A stretch of DNA of 22,887 bases from Clostridia bacterium (GTDB lineage Bacteria > Bacillota > Clostridia > Lachnospirales > Bianqueaceae). Shown here one piece after another: positions 1-7,150 of this stretch. Under the pieces are notes generated by a model. That model made no database searches. It was given only the letters and a program-made list of their open reading frames with translations, and had not been told where the DNA came from. The stretch is taken from contig CAAFMN010000063.1 of NCBI GenBank assembly GCA_900764045.1, positions 1-22,887 of the forward strand, read 5' to 3'. Both the position numbers and the translations under genes were made by a program. The number at the start of each line of letters is the position of its first letter. Positions within the stretch are counted from its first letter, which is position 1.

Positions 1-711
1 AAGGTGGGGTTTCAGGGACAAGTCCAGTCTTTTGATACGCCTGATATCATTTAAATGAATGGCCCGTTTCAAGGTCTTTTCCACACCTGTATAAACAGAC
101 TTGAACAGGTTCCGCTGTCCGGTCAGTCCGTTCTCCACCGCACGGTTGTAGACCGCTTTCAGAATGCGCATGTAGAACGAGATTGTATTGGGTGAGTTCC
201 CCCTGTTTTTCAGATAAGCCTCGTATTCCATGAGCAAGTCAGAGCTAAGTTCGCCAAACAGTATATCGCTACCTTTCATAAAACTGCTGAAACTTTTGAG
301 CGCGGCTGTATAGGTTTCAGAGGTCCGTATCTTTCCCAAACGTTTCAGCCTTACTATCTGTTGCCGGATATAGTCGTTAAACGAAGGTTCTTGTCCGCTG
401 TCATGGAAACGTATGACGATATCATCCGCTGTAAACGGACCGGATTGGCTTAATGTCCTGATAGCCTTTTCCAGTCGGATTTTGTCCCGTCTTATCCGTT
501 CCCCTACCGATAGAAGATAATTGTCCCGTTCCATCCCTGCAGGATGTTGACAGGGAATGACCGCTTCGGAACGTTGGTCCCATTCCGAAGCGAAAAGTTT
601 GTATCCGGTACTGATCTGCCTGACCACACGGTTATGAATCACCTGATAATACAGTGCGCCCTCCCTGCCTTCCGCGGACGAGGACCTGAATTTGGTTCTG
701 ATTGTTGCCAT
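1..711 (-). CDS. Tyrosine recombinase (site-specific integrase), C-terminal part outside window
   Basis: Open reading frame of 237 codons from ATG at 711 to the window edge with no stop, so the gene is cut by the window. The N-terminus (MATIRTKFRSSS...) has the beta-strand pattern of the arm-type DNA-binding domain of Bacteroides integrases (about residues 1-90). It is followed by an alpha-helical SAM-like core-binding domain (about 110-215, with FNDYIRQQIVRLKR and NSPNTISFYMRILKAVYNRA). The catalytic domain with R, HxxR and Tyr would lie left of position 1 and cannot be checked. It starts 7 bases after the stop of the membrane protein upstream, so it is probably the last gene of the mobilization operon. 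The role inferred is integration and excision of the left element. Family call is firm; activity is unknown. Confidence 0.85.
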   Translation of the reverse strand, partial: MATIRTKFRSSSAEGREGALYYQVIHNRVVRQISTGYKLFASEWDQRSEAVIPCQHPAGMERDNYLLSVGERIRRDKIRLEKAIRTLSQSGPFTADDIVIRFHDSGQEPSFNDYIRQQIVRLKRLGKIRTSETYTAALKSFSSFMKGSDILFGELSSDLLMEYEAYLKNRGNSPNTISFYMRILKAVYNRAVENGLTGQRNLFKSVYTGVEKTLKRAIHLNDIRRIKRLDLSLKPHL

Positions 712-718
712 AGTGCAG

Positions 719-1480
719 TCATTTTGAATTGGGATTGTCCAGTTGCTTCCTGATTTCCTGTGCCTCCCTGAACAGCCGGTGCGCCAGACTGTCCTTGTAG
801 GCTGCCATTTCATGGTTACGGATGCGGTTCCTGACCGAGTCCTCAAAAGCGGTCACCAGCCTTTCCACACGCCGGATCTTTTCCTCGTCCCGCTTGATGG
901 TGAAATGCTTCTCAAGGAAGGCGATGTCGGGATCATCCCCCGGCAGGCAGATCCTGATGGCTCGGTATTTCAAATCGGCATCTTTCAAAAGCCGGTTCGT
1001 GCGGTACTGGTTGCAGTTGGTCCAGACGGAAATGATCAGTGCCAGGATCAGTGCTGAAGCTGTCGTTACCACTGCCTTGGATGCGCTTTCCAGACGGTAG
1101 GTCACCAGTCTGCGCTCCGGTTCCTTTTTCAGCAGGACCATTCTCTCATCCAGCCGTCTCACTGTCTCCTTTACAGCTTGGCAGTCTTGACTCAGGCAGT
1201 ATCTAATCTTTTCCATCTCCCCGGCAAACGTTTCGGCAGACAACGGCCAGCCTTCCGACAACCGGACGGTATGGTTACGTACCGCTGCTATTTCCAAGCC
1301 GTTTTTCTCCACCGCGGATTGCAGGCGTTCCAGACGGATTTTCAGTTCCGCAATCCCTTCCGGGGAACTGGTCCGGTTTCCAACTGCGGGGCTTGTGCCT
1401 TCCACGGGCAGCGTCTCCACTTTCTTCTCGATCCTTTCAAGGCATCCGTAGATGCCTTCCAGATAATTTTCCTCTTTCAT
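719..1480 (-). CDS. Single-pass membrane coiled-coil protein downstream of relaxase
   Basis: 253 residues. Residues 1-130 are charged and heptad-like (LERIEKKVETL, LKIRLERLQSAVEKN, VKETVRRLDERM), suggesting coiled coil. One hydrophobic helix lies at about 136-153 (AVVTTASALILALIISVW). The basic C-terminal half (156-253) is helical. There is no signal peptide. It sits 29 bases after the relaxase stop and 7 bases before the integrase start, so it belongs to the mobilization operon. Proteins of this layout occur third in Bacteroides mob operons, but I do not recognise a defined family. A plausible role is anchoring the relaxosome or coupling complex at the membrane. An 8-base leader motif (TGTATAAC) lies 16 bases upstream of the ATG. 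Confidence 0.75.
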   Translation of the reverse strand: MKEENYLEGIYGCLERIEKKVETLPVEGTSPAVGNRTSSPEGIAELKIRLERLQSAVEKNGLEIAAVRNHTVRLSEGWPLSAETFAGEMEKIRYCLSQDCQAVKETVRRLDERMVLLKKEPERRLVTYRLESASKAVVTTASALILALIISVWTNCNQYRTNRLLKDADLKYRAIRICLPGDDPDIAFLEKHFTIKRDEEKIRRVERLVTAFEDSVRNRIRNHEMAAYKDSLAHRLFREAQEIRKQLDNPNSK

Positions 1481-1495
1481 CTTTCAAAGTTTTTT

Positions 1496-1503
1496 GTTAT
1501 ACA
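1496..1503 (-). promoter_or_regulatory. TGTATAAC leader motif before the membrane-protein gene
   Basis: TGTATAAC on the minus strand, 16 bases upstream of the ATG at 1480 and followed by an A-rich run. The same octamer occurs at the same distance before the sigma-like gene and the bfmA-like gene. Function unknown; it could be a translation-enhancing leader or part of a promoter. Confidence 0.35.
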
Positions 1504-1509
1504 TATGGT

Positions 1510-2430
1510 TCACAAACTCCTTCCTTTCCTGCGCTTCTTCTTTCTCCGCAGGCGTTCCGCCTCTTTCTCGTCCTCCGTCGGTGCCACCGACGGCATGAAC
1601 ACGCCACCCGTACCGGTGACTTCGACCAGGTTATCAATAACAGAACCATGACTTTGTTCATGGTACGGTTGCTTTTGGGAAACGTCATTTTCCAGGGACG
1701 TGACATGGTTATGGTCCAATGCCGCATCCAGCCTTGACCAGCTGAAACTGCGGTCAATCCCACTTCCCTTGAATGACAGACCGTTCTTTATAAAGCGGAT
1801 GCCCTGCACTTCATTAGTGTTTTCCTTGTACTTGAATTCCATTTCCACGCCCATTTTTAAGAGCTTATTTTGAAATTCTTTCCATGTATCTGCACTCCTC
1901 AAAGCTTCCTTGACCGCACGGTATATTTCGTATTTCACCTTTTCGGAAGCATGCAGCTTTTCCGTTTTAACGGACTGTTTGCCTTCGGAATAGGTGAGCG
2001 AATACTTGTCCTTAAGCATTTTTGTCACTTTCTCGTTGCGCTTGAAATCGTTGCTGTCGGAAATCACCTTCCCGTCGAAGTTCACCCGGTTGAAGACGAT
2101 GTGGCAGTGCGGGTTGTCCGTCCCGTGATGCCTCACCACGATGAACTGCGTGTTCCGTATCCCCATCAGCTCCAGGTATTCCTCCGCCAGCCTTGCCATG
2201 AACGCGTCGGTCAGCCTCGGTGCGTCCTCCGGCTTGAAGCTGAGCGCAATGTGCCCCACCGGTTTCGCCACGTCCGGATTCAGCAGGCATTGCCACCGGA
2301 AACTGCGTGCCGTCTCCTCCACCGTTCCCAGCAGCACGCCTTCCGAGGCGATGATTTTTGCGTCGTCCTTCTGCGTCACGTAGCGTATGCAGCCGCTGAA
2401 CGAGCGGCCTTTCCTGATCTTCCCTATCAT
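1510..2430 (-). CDS. Relaxase / mobilization nuclease (MOBP-like)
   Basis: 306 residues from ATG at 2430. This start is preferred over the upstream in-frame ATG at 2460 because an AGGAGG sits 7 bases before it. Relaxases nick oriT and stay covalently bound to the 5' end through a Tyr. Visible motifs are an N-terminal strand with a candidate catalytic Tyr (GCIRYVTQKD, Tyr17) and the three-His metal motif VVRHHGTDNPHCHIVFNRV (H101/H102, H108, H110). A helical, basic region follows to about 240. The C-terminal tail is rich in Arg and Lys. It starts 4 bases after the stop of the MobC-like gene, the usual Bacteroides accessory-protein/relaxase pair, and is preceded by an oriT-like stem-loop. The family is secure; the exact MOB class is less so. 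Confidence 0.92.
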   Translation of the reverse strand: MIGKIRKGRSFSGCIRYVTQKDDAKIIASEGVLLGTVEETARSFRWQCLLNPDVAKPVGHIALSFKPEDAPRLTDAFMARLAEEYLELMGIRNTQFIVVRHHGTDNPHCHIVFNRVNFDGKVISDSNDFKRNEKVTKMLKDKYSLTYSEGKQSVKTEKLHASEKVKYEIYRAVKEALRSADTWKEFQNKLLKMGVEMEFKYKENTNEVQGIRFIKNGLSFKGSGIDRSFSWSRLDAALDHNHVTSLENDVSQKQPYHEQSHGSVIDNLVEVTGTGGVFMPSVAPTEDEKEAERLRRKKKRRKGRSL

Positions 2431-2434
2431 GAGG

Positions 2435-2806
2435 CTATCCTCCTTTCGGCCTGTAATCATCCATGATCCGCTTCAGCTTTCCCAGCAGCCCCTCTATCAG
2501 CAGCCTTGTCCTGTAAAAGCCGGTCTGGTGCGAGAGCTTTGTCAGCTGGTTCAGGTTGTTCGCCATTCCCGCCAGGCTGCGCAACAGTGCGTTCTCCTCC
2601 GGTGTATGCCTTGCCGTAACGGTGGCCGCCAGTGCTGCCTCCCTGATATAGACCGCCAGACTCCGGCCGGACTTCCCTGCCCTGAACCTGAGAGCCTCGT
2701 AGCTGACGGGGGAGAACTTCACCGTCACGCCTCTGGTCAATTTACGCGTCCTGCCCAGTGCCGGACGGCCACATTTTTTCTTCATCCCATTCACATCGTT
2801 TGTCAT
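2435..2806 (-). CDS. MobC-like relaxosome accessory protein
   Basis: 123 residues from ATG at 2806 (MTNDVNGMKKKCGRPALG...). The frame stays open upstream to 3052, but that part translates the oriT-like palindrome and is low-complexity, so a start at 2806 or at ATG 2839 is more credible. The body KLTRGVTVKFSPVSYEALRF with SGRSLAVYIREAAL is a ribbon-helix-helix-like DNA-binding module. It is followed by the helical NALLRSLAGMANNLNQLTKL segment typical of MobC-family proteins, which help the relaxase melt and nick oriT. It is directly upstream of the relaxase and directly downstream of the oriT candidate, as expected. Confidence 0.85.
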   Translation of the reverse strand: MTNDVNGMKKKCGRPALGRTRKLTRGVTVKFSPVSYEALRFRAGKSGRSLAVYIREAALAATVTARHTPEENALLRSLAGMANNLNQLTKLSHQTGFYRTRLLIEGLLGKLKRIMDDYRPKGG

Positions 2807-2853
2807 ATGTTTTTTCTTTTTCGTCCGTACTTCTTTCATTCCAAAATCTGCGA

Positions 2854-2961
2854 CCGGCGGGAGCGGATTTGCCCTCCCAGCAACCGCCGGGCGCGGGGAG
2901 CAAGGGTTTTCGGGAATCCGGAAACATACCCTTGCTCCCCCCACAGAAAAATCCCCCCCCC
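2854..2961. other. Candidate origin of transfer (oriT) of the left mobilization module
   Basis: Non-coding stretch between the DUF3408 gene and the MobC-like gene. It holds a perfect 13-bp inverted repeat, GGGGAGCAAGGGT (2895-2907) and ACCCTTGCTCCCC (2928-2940), around a 20-base loop. A smaller repeat CCGGCGG/CCGCCGG lies at 2854-2860/2884-2890, and a run of nine C at 2953-2961. Position just upstream of the accessory protein and relaxase genes is where Bacteroides oriTs lie. The nick site cannot be read from sequence alone. It shares a CCCTTnnnCCCCCC pattern with the stem-loop at 18596-18610. Confidence 0.55.
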
Positions 2962-3036
2962 GCATTTTCCACATTGAAGCGGGTATACAGGGAACAGTGC
3001 ATACATCGGGTATACTCCACGCCCGGTAACAGGCTG

Positions 3037-3540
3037 TCAGATTTTTCTCCACTGCTCGATGTCCCCACGGTAGGCGGCAAGATGCTCCCTGGCAAGGTTC
3101 TCCAGCAGTCCGGAAACGCTCATGCCACGCCCGCCGAGCCTGCGGACGACGGCGTCCAGTTCGTCCCTCACATCCTCACTGACGAACACCGTCTTGCGGT
3201 TCCTGATCTTCGGGACGGTGAGGTACGTTTCCCGGTACTCCTCCAGCGAGGCCCTGCGTTGCCTGCCGCTCGTTCTTCTTCTCACGGGGTCTTCCGGTTC
3301 CGGCGGGGTGTCCTTTCTTCTCGCCTCCCCGGATACCTCCTCCGCAACGAGCCCGGATGGAATCATCGATTCCGTCACGGAAGCATCCGTACCGGCGGAT
3401 TCCCCCGGACCGGGTTCCATCATGAGTCTTTCCCACCACTCGTCGTGGCCGGCTCCGGGACTACGGCCGTTCTTTCTGTCTGCGGTTTCGGATACCGCCA
3501 TTTTCTTCCCTTTCGTTTTTTCAGTCGGTTCACTTTTCAT
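3037..3540 (-). CDS. DUF3408 domain protein
   Basis: 167 residues. The first 100 are charged, Pro/Ser/Glu-rich and probably disordered. The C-terminal 65 (about 103-167) carry the DUF3408 pattern: RKTVFVSEDVRDELDAVVRR, then GMSVSGLLENLAREHLA. This is a ribbon-helix-helix-like module found in Bacteroides conjugative and mobilizable elements next to mob or tra genes. The likely role is DNA binding in transfer or its regulation; this is inferred from family context. It is the first gene of the leftward set, separated from the MobC-like gene by about 230 bases holding the oriT candidate. Alternative start ATG at 3501. Confidence 0.8.
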   Translation of the reverse strand: MKSEPTEKTKGKKMAVSETADRKNGRSPGAGHDEWWERLMMEPGPGESAGTDASVTESMIPSGLVAEEVSGEARRKDTPPEPEDPVRRRTSGRQRRASLEEYRETYLTVPKIRNRKTVFVSEDVRDELDAVVRRLGGRGMSVSGLLENLAREHLAAYRGDIEQWRKI

Positions 3541-3708
3541 TGTACATGGATTTTAGATGGTTGATACTGTGGGCACGGTCTACCCGTTTGCCCGATTGTC
3601 GGAAGCAAATAAAACGATAATAACAAGTGCTGTGAAACGGCCGGGTCCGATTGGCGGGGTTTGCCGTGTTATTCATATTGTTGGATCAGTCTGACGGTGA
3701 TGACTTCA

Positions 3709-3716
3709 CAAATATA
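3709..3716 (-). promoter_or_regulatory. Possible -7 element for the DUF3408/mob genes
   Basis: Minus strand reads TATATTTG, a full match to the Bacteroides -7 consensus TAnnTTTG, about 170 bases before the DUF3408 start. No good TTTG is seen 20 bases further upstream, so this is only a partial promoter match. Confidence 0.35.
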
Positions 3717-3798
3717 CGCACCGGAAATTTCCCACTCTTCGGGAACGGATCTGAACGTCTGTTTACTAAAAGCAAATGAATATTAAAATCCGATTTCC

Positions 3799-3832
3799 AT
3801 GACATCTGATGACATATAATGACATCTGATGA
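3799..3832. repeat. Direct repeats in the divergent control region
   Basis: ATGACATCTGATGA occurs at 3799-3812 and again at 3819-3832 (period 20). A third TGACAT lies exactly midway, so TGACAT starts at 3800, 3810 and 3820, one per helical turn. It lies between the leftward mob operon and the rightward HTH genes, so it may be an operator for one of them or an arm-type recombinase/excisionase site. Confidence 0.6.
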
Positions 3833-3862
3833 AGGGGCGGAACCATATCCGGGAACAATCAT

Positions 3863-3870
3863 TTACTTTG
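3863..3870 (+). promoter_or_regulatory. Weak -7 element before the tandem HTH genes
   Basis: TTACTTTG matches TAnnTTTG in 7 of 8 positions, 31 bases after the TGACAT repeats and about 150 bases before the first HTH gene. No clear -33 element. Confidence 0.25.
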
Positions 3871-4017
3871 CAGATGAAACAAGTACGCATATGGTGTCAA
3901 AGGTAGTCATCCTGTCTTGAAATTCAGGACGTTCCGCCGGGATTCACTAAATTGCGGAACGGAATCCGGATCCGAAAAGAGAATGAAACAGATGTCAAAC
4001 CTGAAATTACAGTGATT

Positions 4018-4329
4018 ATGGAAATAGTGAACATTGAGGCAAGGACCTTCGAGGCGATGCTCTCGGCCTTCCGGACGTTTGCGGACCGGCTGGACACCCT
4101 CTGCCGGCTGTACGGCGACATGGAGGAGAAGAAATGGCTGGACAACCAGGAGGTGTGCCTGCTGCTGAAGGTCAGCCCGAGAACCCTGCAGACCCTCCGT
4201 GACAACGGCACGCTGGCATACACACAGATCTGCCACAAGACATATTACAAGCCCGGGGACGTGGAAAGTATCATCCGGATAGTGGAGGAGCGCCGCAAGC
4301 GGGCTGAAAGTATGGGAAGGTCGATCTGA
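4018..4329 (+). CDS. Small helix-turn-helix protein, excisionase-like (first of two paralogs)
   Basis: 103 residues from ATG at 4018. The frame is open from 3952, but the first 22 codons look non-native, and homologous layout with the next gene favours the later start. The N-terminal helix (FEAMLSAFRTFADRLDTLCR) is followed by a MerR/excisionase-type winged HTH: WLDNQEVCLLLKVSPRTLQ, then TLRDNGTLAYTQ and YYKPGDVESIIR. Such HTH_17 proteins in Bacteroides elements act as excisionases or regulators of excision and transfer. The next gene follows after 43 bases and is a paralog, so the two probably form one transcript ending at the stem-loop at 4719. DNA target unknown; the TGACAT repeats upstream are a candidate. 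Confidence 0.8.
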   Translation: MEIVNIEARTFEAMLSAFRTFADRLDTLCRLYGDMEEKKWLDNQEVCLLLKVSPRTLQTLRDNGTLAYTQICHKTYYKPGDVESIIRIVEERRKRAESMGRSI

Positions 4330-4372
4330 AAGGCCATGAAAAACGAATGTCGAACAAAAAAAAGATCAAGTC

Positions 4373-4696
4373 ATGATGAATACCGATAACCGTCTGCTCA
4401 CCCGTGAGAGCAGCGAGCATATAAGAGAGTTCTTCTCCACCGTCGAACGTCTCTCCGTTTCCATGGAGCGTCTCTTTGCCGGCAGGTCACCGGCGATGGC
4501 GGGCGAGAACTTCTATACGGACCGCGAACTGGCTGAAAAGCTGAAAGTGAGCCGCCGCAGCCTGCAACAGTACCGTGACAGCGGTCTGCTTGCCTTCACC
4601 CGGCTGGGCGGCAAGATACTGTACCGTTCTTCCGACATCGAGAAGCTGCTTGACGGCTGCTACCGGGAGGCGAGAACCAGGCCGGAGGAACTTTAG
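4373..4696 (+). CDS. Small helix-turn-helix protein, excisionase-like (second paralog)
   Basis: 107 residues. Layout is the same as its neighbour: N-terminal helix (HIREFFSTVERLSVSMERLF), short linker, then winged HTH FYTDRELAEKLKVSRRSLQQ with RDSGLLAFTRLGGKILYRSS and DIEKLL. The two share KVSxRxLQ, RDxGxLA and the trailing DIE/DVE helix, so they arose by duplication and then diverged. This suggests two proteins binding related sites or forming a heteromer. The role is inferred from HTH_17/Xis-like family members in Bacteroides mobile elements. The start could be either of two adjacent ATGs at 4373 and 4376. Confidence 0.8.
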   Translation: MMNTDNRLLTRESSEHIREFFSTVERLSVSMERLFAGRSPAMAGENFYTDRELAEKLKVSRRSLQQYRDSGLLAFTRLGGKILYRSSDIEKLLDGCYREARTRPEEL

Positions 4697-4718
4697 AAAA
4701 GTTCCGTACGGGATCGTG

Positions 4719-4766
4719 AATGAAGGGGCGGTCGGTTGTCATACCGGTCGCTCCTTCATTTTCTTT
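4719..4766 (+). terminator. Rho-independent terminator after the HTH pair
   Basis: AATGAAGGGGCG (4719-4730) pairs with CGCTCCTTCATT (4749-4760) with one mismatch. An inner CGGT/ACCG extends the stem and TTCTTT follows. It begins 22 bases after the stop of the second HTH gene. Confidence 0.7.
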
Positions 4767-5220
4767 CCACCGGATGAACGACTTTAATTTGCTCGTAAAA
4801 TACTTATACACAGAGTGTTTTTTTCTTTATGAATTATGATCCGGTGACAACATTGGCATAACATGGCGGGACATGGAAACATTTTTCCGATATGGCAATA
4901 AGATACGGGGATTCCATTATAAAAAAAGACTCTTATTTTATTATGTCATTATGTTATTCTGAAATTGGGGCGGGCCGTTCGTGTACCGGTGGGACGATCC
5001 GTTTCCGTAATGGCGGCACATTCCGTACTGGTATCATTATCCTCCGGCAATGCCGTTTCCCGGTCTTTTCGGAGTGACCTTATGCCGGCCGGTGACAACC
5101 GCATGTCCGTGTGTAAACATGGCGGCGCATAAAAACAGGCACATCCTCCGGGCTCCTGTCCCGTCGGATGCACCTGTCTCCGTCATGTCATATACAGCCG
5201 GACTCCTCCGGCCCATGCCT
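4767..5220. other. Stretch without a convincing gene
   Basis: The left half (to about 4960) is AT-rich. The right half is GC-rich and open in several frames on both strands, including short minus-strand frames with Bacteroides-like codons that end near 5040 and 4949; none has a clear start or homology, so I do not call a gene. A 6-bp hairpin GCCGGA/TCCGGC lies at 5197-5212, just past the stop of the leftward gene, and may end its transcript although no T-run follows. Confidence 0.4.
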
Positions 5221-5613
5221 CTATCTGAGTATCGGATTCGAGAGCAGTATCTTGTAATAGGCCACTCCGCCAATCTCTACCGGCATCCTCGCCATCATGA
5301 ACTGCACGCTCTTCCTCTCCACCTTCGCCTGCCGCATGAGTCTCTGCACGATAAACCCCGCCGAGAACCTTGCGCATCTTTTATCCTTCCAGACAATGAA
5401 CCCCTCGCTGTCATCGGCCCGGCAGATGTACCAGTCATCCGTCTCGTCGTCGTGGGCGAAGTTCACCCGTCCGCCACCGAGGATTCCCAATTCGATTGAC
5501 ATCGTCTTTGACAGATAGACGGTCCCCCTGCTGTCAAGGTTGATGGTCCGCTTTCCCTTGTATGTGACTTCCTGCGGACGGGAGTTTTCCCTGTTGTATA
5601 CTATCAGTGCCAT
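5221..5613 (-). CDS. Hypothetical protein partnered with sigma-like gene
   Basis: 130 residues, mixed alpha/beta, no signal peptide or membrane helix. The N-terminal half is beta-rich (VTYKGKRTINLDSRGTVYLS, WYICRADDSEGFIVW). The C-terminal half is basic and ends in KILLSNPILR. The alternation of short strands resembles a small DNA-binding or SpoVT/PH-like fold, but I do not recognise the family. It starts 31 bases after the stop of the sigma-like protein, so the two are probably co-transcribed. Codon use is like that of the neighbours, which supports it as real. Confidence 0.65.
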   Translation of the reverse strand: MALIVYNRENSRPQEVTYKGKRTINLDSRGTVYLSKTMSIELGILGGGRVNFAHDDETDDWYICRADDSEGFIVWKDKRCARFSAGFIVQRLMRQAKVERKSVQFMMARMPVEIGGVAYYKILLSNPILR

Positions 5614-5644
5614 AACTTTCTTACTTTTCCGTTAAACAATTTTT

Positions 5645-6205
5645 TCAATACATGAAGCTTTCCACCGCCAGCATCTGACTTCTCCATGCGAAACCGCTGT
5701 GGGTACGTACCGCGTCCACTATCCTGCATACTTTCTGCGATATGGCCGATGCCGAGATACCCATGCATTCCGCCAGTGCCTTGAACGAGAACTGCGCCTC
5801 ATAGAACCTGAGCATGAACATCCGGTACTCCTCGTAGGAGAACTTCTGCCTTACGAAACGCAGTATGTCTCTTACCAGCCGCTCGCACCCGTTCAGGTCG
5901 TCCTCGGAAAGGAATTTTGCCTCTTCGCCACATCGGAGGAAGAAATCATCTTCAGGGTGTGCATACCGATTCTCCCTTTTAATCTTTACCAGGGCCGCCT
6001 TTTTGTAGCATCCGATGAAATACGCGTCATAGTCCGTTATGTCCTTTCCGGGAACCAGCACCTGCCTTCTTACAAAAAGGTAGGTGTCATGGAAATTGTC
6101 CTCGTCCAGCATTCCGTACCGGCGTAACGTCCCTCTCAACCTGTCATAGGATGCAGTGAACCACTCGTTGAACAGTCTTTCCTTTTCTGCGCTCTTGTCT
6201 GCCAT
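5645..6205 (-). CDS. Sigma-70-like / HTH protein of mobile element
   Basis: 186 residues from ATG at 6205. The frame opens at 6232, but the later ATG is preferred because TGTATAAC lies 19 bases before it, as in two other genes here. The N-terminal half (ERLFNEWFTASYDRLRGTLR, then DNFHDTYLFVRRQV and DYDAYFIGCYKKAAL) resembles sigma region 2. The C-terminal half (FSYEEYRMFMLRFY, then FSFKALAECMGISASAISQK and CRIVDAV) is a region-4-like helix-turn-helix. Length suits an ECF-type sigma or sigma-derived regulator. It is followed by a hypothetical protein and preceded by a large nested palindrome. Whether it binds RNA polymerase or only DNA is not known. Confidence 0.65.
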   Translation of the reverse strand: MADKSAEKERLFNEWFTASYDRLRGTLRRYGMLDEDNFHDTYLFVRRQVLVPGKDITDYDAYFIGCYKKAALVKIKRENRYAHPEDDFFLRCGEEAKFLSEDDLNGCERLVRDILRFVRQKFSYEEYRMFMLRFYEAQFSFKALAECMGISASAISQKVCRIVDAVRTHSGFAWRSQMLAVESFMY

Positions 6206-6223
6206 AGCTTTATATTTTTTTGA

Positions 6224-6231
6224 GTTATACA
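6224..6231 (-). promoter_or_regulatory. TGTATAAC leader motif before sigma-like gene
   Basis: TGTATAAC on the minus strand, 19 bases before the preferred ATG at 6205 and followed by an A-rich run. A 6-bp hairpin GCCTAC/GTAGGC (6234-6249) lies next to it. Confidence 0.35.
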
Positions 6232-6255
6232 TGGCCTACACGGGTAGGCATTCTT

Positions 6256-6416
6256 ATTTCTTGTGCTTCCTCCAGTTTGTTTTTCGGCGGTCTCCGGCAA
6301 GGCTTGCCGTGAAAAAATACGCTCACGCGAAGCGTGAGGAAGATTTTTTCACGTGCAACCAGCCCGAAGGGCCGCCTTGCGGGACCGGCCTGAAAAACAA
6401 CTATTTTTGCCGCAAG
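6256..6416. repeat. Nested palindrome (about 160 bp) upstream of sigma-like gene
   Basis: Arms pair in register from outside in: ATTTCTTG/CAAGAAAT at the rim, TTGTTTTTC (6277-6285) with GAAAAACAA (6392-6400), GCAAGGC (6297-6303) with GCCTTGC (6374-6380), CGTGAAAAAAT (6308-6318) with ATTTTTTCACG (6343-6353), and CTCACGC (6322-6328) with GCGTGAG (6332-6338) around a GAA loop. The region has no credible coding frame. It may be a structured leader RNA of the leftward genes, a bidirectional terminator, or a single-strand DNA structure of the element. Confidence 0.65.
6402..6409 (+). promoter_or_regulatory. -7 element reading rightwards out of the palindrome
   Basis: TATTTTTG is a full match to TAnnTTTG at the right edge of the palindrome. 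CTTG at 6376-6379 is a poor -33 with 22-base spacing. It would drive the decayed stretch to the right. Confidence 0.25.
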
Positions 6417-7150
6417 AAATGAGGATGATGGATTCCTTCCTTCTATCTATTGTCTGTCCGGTGAGAATTTAGATTCCATGCAGCTTTTCTGTCTTTGGTA
6501 TGTTTGGAGAAATATTCAAGGATATGAAATGAGAACGGCAATACGTGATGTTGCGGAAGGAGCAGATATGGGATTGGAAACAGGAAGCGTGCCCGGGCTT
6601 TCATGCAGTTTATACGGCGGTGTTGATTTTGGGGAGGATTACAGGGAAGTGACAGGAAAGTCGGCCGTTCCGGAGAAATTGTATGTGTACGTTGTTCCTT
6701 CCGAAATACGGAGTCTTTTAAAATCATGGAAGACCTCATTCGGGAGTGTGTCTCGATATTTGCCTGAGACAAAATTATAAGTCGCCTATTCATGGATAAG
6801 TATTTGGAATATATCAACGACATGCTACGATGCAATAAAGAGAATCGGAACGGCAGACTGAAACTCGCAATCTGCTGATAATGCGGACTATTCTAAAACA
6901 AGTGTGGAAAACTTGAAGACATCCGACGGAAAACCTTGGAAAAAGAAGAACCGGACAAAGTCTCCGCCTTCAAAATAATGCTCTATTATGCCACAGGTGC
7001 GGCATTACTTGTCATTCCGGATTGGCTTCCCATGAAATCCACCGCCCGCCATCAAGAAAACGGCCGGTGCCATATGGCAGGTAATCGTAGCGACAGCCTG
7101 TCTTTGGAACCCGTTGTCACCCTAAAGGATTTTACTGATATATTATTATG
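6417..7150 (+). pseudogene. Decayed coding stretch, identity unknown
   Basis: No intact gene is convincing here. Several plus-strand pieces have good Bacteroides codon use but lie in different frames with stops between them. They are a piece beginning at the ATG at 6529 (MRTAIRDVAEGADMGL...) ending at 6780, a piece around 6793-6880 (MDKYLEYINDMLRCNKEN), and a piece around 6897-7044 (KLEDIRRKTLEKEEPDKVSA, then FKIMLYYATGAALLVIPDWL). The last has a hydrophobic segment. Together they look like remains of one or two genes broken by frameshifts. I do not recognise the parent family. The piece at 6529-6780 could instead be a small intact gene. Confidence 0.35.

Noticed and set aside
2741..3095. Longer N-terminal extension or alternative frame across the oriT-like palindrome
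   Set aside because: Reads through the stem-loop and C-run with low-complexity product; the MobC-like body begins after it.
6443..6835. Minus-strand open frame of 130 codons
   Set aside because: Product is His/Ser/Arg rich without motifs, and codon use is poor; plus-strand remnants are more gene-like.
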